Positions 6,305 to 7,030 of a stretch of DNA of 7,030 nt are shown here, in pieces. The position numbers and the translations under genes were made by a program. The stretch is from Candidatus Zixiibacteriota bacterium (GTDB lineage Bacteria; Zixibacteria; MSB-5A5; SM1-73), in assembly GCA_020341875.1 (NCBI GenBank), contig CP070839.1, positions 2,218,741 through 2,225,770 on the forward strand. The letters are read 5' to 3'. The notes under the pieces were generated by a model that saw only the letters and a program-made list of their open reading frames with translations, did no database searches and was not told the DNA's origin. Every line of letters begins with the position of its first letter. Position 1 is the stretch's first letter.

Positions 6305-6336
6305 GCTGTCGACCGTGGACAGTGGACTGTGGACAG
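6305..6336 (-). repeat. Right heptad-repeat array, inverted relative to the left one
   Basis: Four contiguous 7-base units, read on the + strand: GTCGACC (6308-6314), GTGGACA (6315-6321), GTGGACT (6322-6328) and GTGGACA (6329-6335). Their reverse complements follow the GTCCACN consensus of the left array. The block starts directly after the TAA of the four-helix-bundle frame and ends nine bases before the radA start. The left and right blocks together would let the transcript of the whole cassette close into one long imperfect stem. Confidence 0.85.
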
Positions 6337-6345
6337 AAAGAAACT

Positions 6346-7030
6346 ATGCTGAATCGAAGCAAGACCAAAACAGTCTACATCTGCCAATCCTGCGGGCACA
6401 AGTCCCTGCGGTGGATAGGGAAGTGCCCGGACTGCGGTGAGTGGAACAGCATGGTGGAGGAGAGAATCACCAGGCGCCGGAGCACCGGTTCCACCCAGAA
6501 GGCCTCCTCTGTTCGGTTGGGGGAAGTCGATCTGACAGATGAGGATAGGGTCAAATCCGGCATGAGGGAGTTTGACCGGGTGGTGGGCGGAGGGATCGTC
6601 AAAGGATCGGTGATCCTGGTGGGGGGCGATCCAGGAATCGGCAAATCCACCCTGCTTTTGCAGATTTCTGAAAAAATCGCTTCACAATTCGAGAAAGTAT
6701 TATATATTACCGGGGAGGAGTCTTTAAAGCAGATCAAGCTCCGGGCTGAAAGATTAAAGATAAACCCAAATCGAATCGAGATACTGACCGAGACCAACCT
6801 CGATCTGATACTCGACGTGTTGAGGCAGAACGTACCTTTCATGACCGTGATCGACTCCATCCAGACCACTTATACCCAGAACCTGGAGAGCACACCGGGA
6901 AGCATCAGCCAGATAAGAGAGTGTGCCGGCGCGTTGATCGGCTTTGCCAAGCAGAGCCACAGCCCGGTCTTTCTGGTGGGACACGTGACCAAGGACGGTT
7001 CCATTGCCGGACCCAAGGTGCTGGAGCACA
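6346..7030 (+). CDS. radA: DNA repair protein RadA (3' truncated by window edge)
   Basis: RadA (Sms) is a RecA-like ATPase and hexameric helicase that helps process recombination intermediates and extend D-loops. The 228 codons present have the N-terminal zinc finger 'YICQSCGHKSLRWIGKCPDC' (Cys13, Cys16, Cys27, Cys30), then 'SGMREFDRVVGGGIVKGSVI', Walker A 'GDPGIGKST' (94-102, Lys100), 'YITGEESLKQIKLRAERL', Walker B 'TVIDSIQT' (Asp170), 'SISQIRECAGALIGFAKQ' and 'VFLVGHVTKDGSIAGPKVLE' at the edge. The RadA-specific KNRFG motif and the Lon-like C-terminal domain would lie beyond the window. ATG 6346 gives the standard N terminus. Its ribosome site is weak (GAAAG at 6336-6340) and abuts the right heptad array, so the cassette supplies most of the immediate leader. 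It is on the same strand as dnaB-mlaE-mlaF and may be read from that transcript. Confidence 0.96.
   Translation, partial: MLNRSKTKTVYICQSCGHKSLRWIGKCPDCGEWNSMVEERITRRRSTGSTQKASSVRLGEVDLTDEDRVKSGMREFDRVVGGGIVKGSVILVGGDPGIGKSTLLLQISEKIASQFEKVLYITGEESLKQIKLRAERLKINPNRIEILTETNLDLILDVLRQNVPFMTVIDSIQTTYTQNLESTPGSISQIRECAGALIGFAKQSHSPVFLVGHVTKDGSIAGPKVLEH

Noticed and set aside
5898..6336. CRISPR array or diversity-generating retroelement
   Set aside because: The repeats are 7-base contiguous units without spacers and are inverted around a gene. No cas gene, reverse transcriptase or template/variable repeat pair is visible.
5855..6399. Minus-strand open frames of 128 codons overlapping the cassette
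   Set aside because: The plus strand reads as a four-helix-bundle protein across the same bases; the antisense frames have no domain and include the repeat arrays.
6375..6869. Minus-strand open frame of 164 codons
   Set aside because: Covers the zinc finger and Walker motifs of radA on the opposite strand; shadow only.

Overview
The window carries ordinary housekeeping genes of a bacterium, all on the + strand, plus one small repeat-bounded cassette that is the most unusual part. The first gene ends in a type IX secretion (T9SS)-style C-terminal sorting domain with the 'NHPNPFNP' signature. That domain, together with DnaB, CoaBC, RadA and an Mla-type lipid transporter, points to a diderm of the FCB supergroup or a related candidate phylum (Zixibacteria, KSB1 or Latescibacterota are examples, not identifications). 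Codon use is mildly GC-rich, and TGA serves as an ordinary stop in at least two intact genes.

Layout: 1-522 is the 3' end of a secreted YCF48/BNR-like beta-propeller protein with a T9SS tail. 523-709 is a non-coding gap with a plausible sigma70-type promoter. 710-1915 is coaBC (coenzyme A synthesis). 1916-2004 is a short spacer with hairpin-rich, repeat-like sequence. 2005-2718 is a family 4 (Fe-S) uracil-DNA glycosylase. 2719-2911 is a spacer with two palindromes sharing the core CCGTACGG. 2912-4291 is dnaB (replicative helicase). 4305-5105 is mlaE and 5149-5895 is mlaF, the permease and ATPase of an Mla-type lipid transporter, closely spaced behind dnaB. 5898-6336 is the cassette: two inverted arrays of a 7-bp unit enclosing a four-helix-bundle (S23/23S rRNA IVP-like) gene that has an in-frame TGA. 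From 6346 to the window edge is the 5' part of radA (DNA repair/recombination ATPase).

The intact genes form two loose themes: genome maintenance (udg, dnaB, radA) and envelope or cofactor functions (mlaEF, coaBC, the secreted protein). dnaB, mlaE and mlaF are probably co-transcribed. The cassette begins two bases after the mlaF stop and ends nine bases before the radA start, so it fills the mlaF-radA junction. No CRISPR array, tRNA, rRNA, transposase, reverse transcriptase or prophage gene is visible. I see no undescribed multi-gene system. The best lead is the heptad-repeat-flanked four-helix-bundle cassette, which looks like a small dispersed or non-autonomous element.
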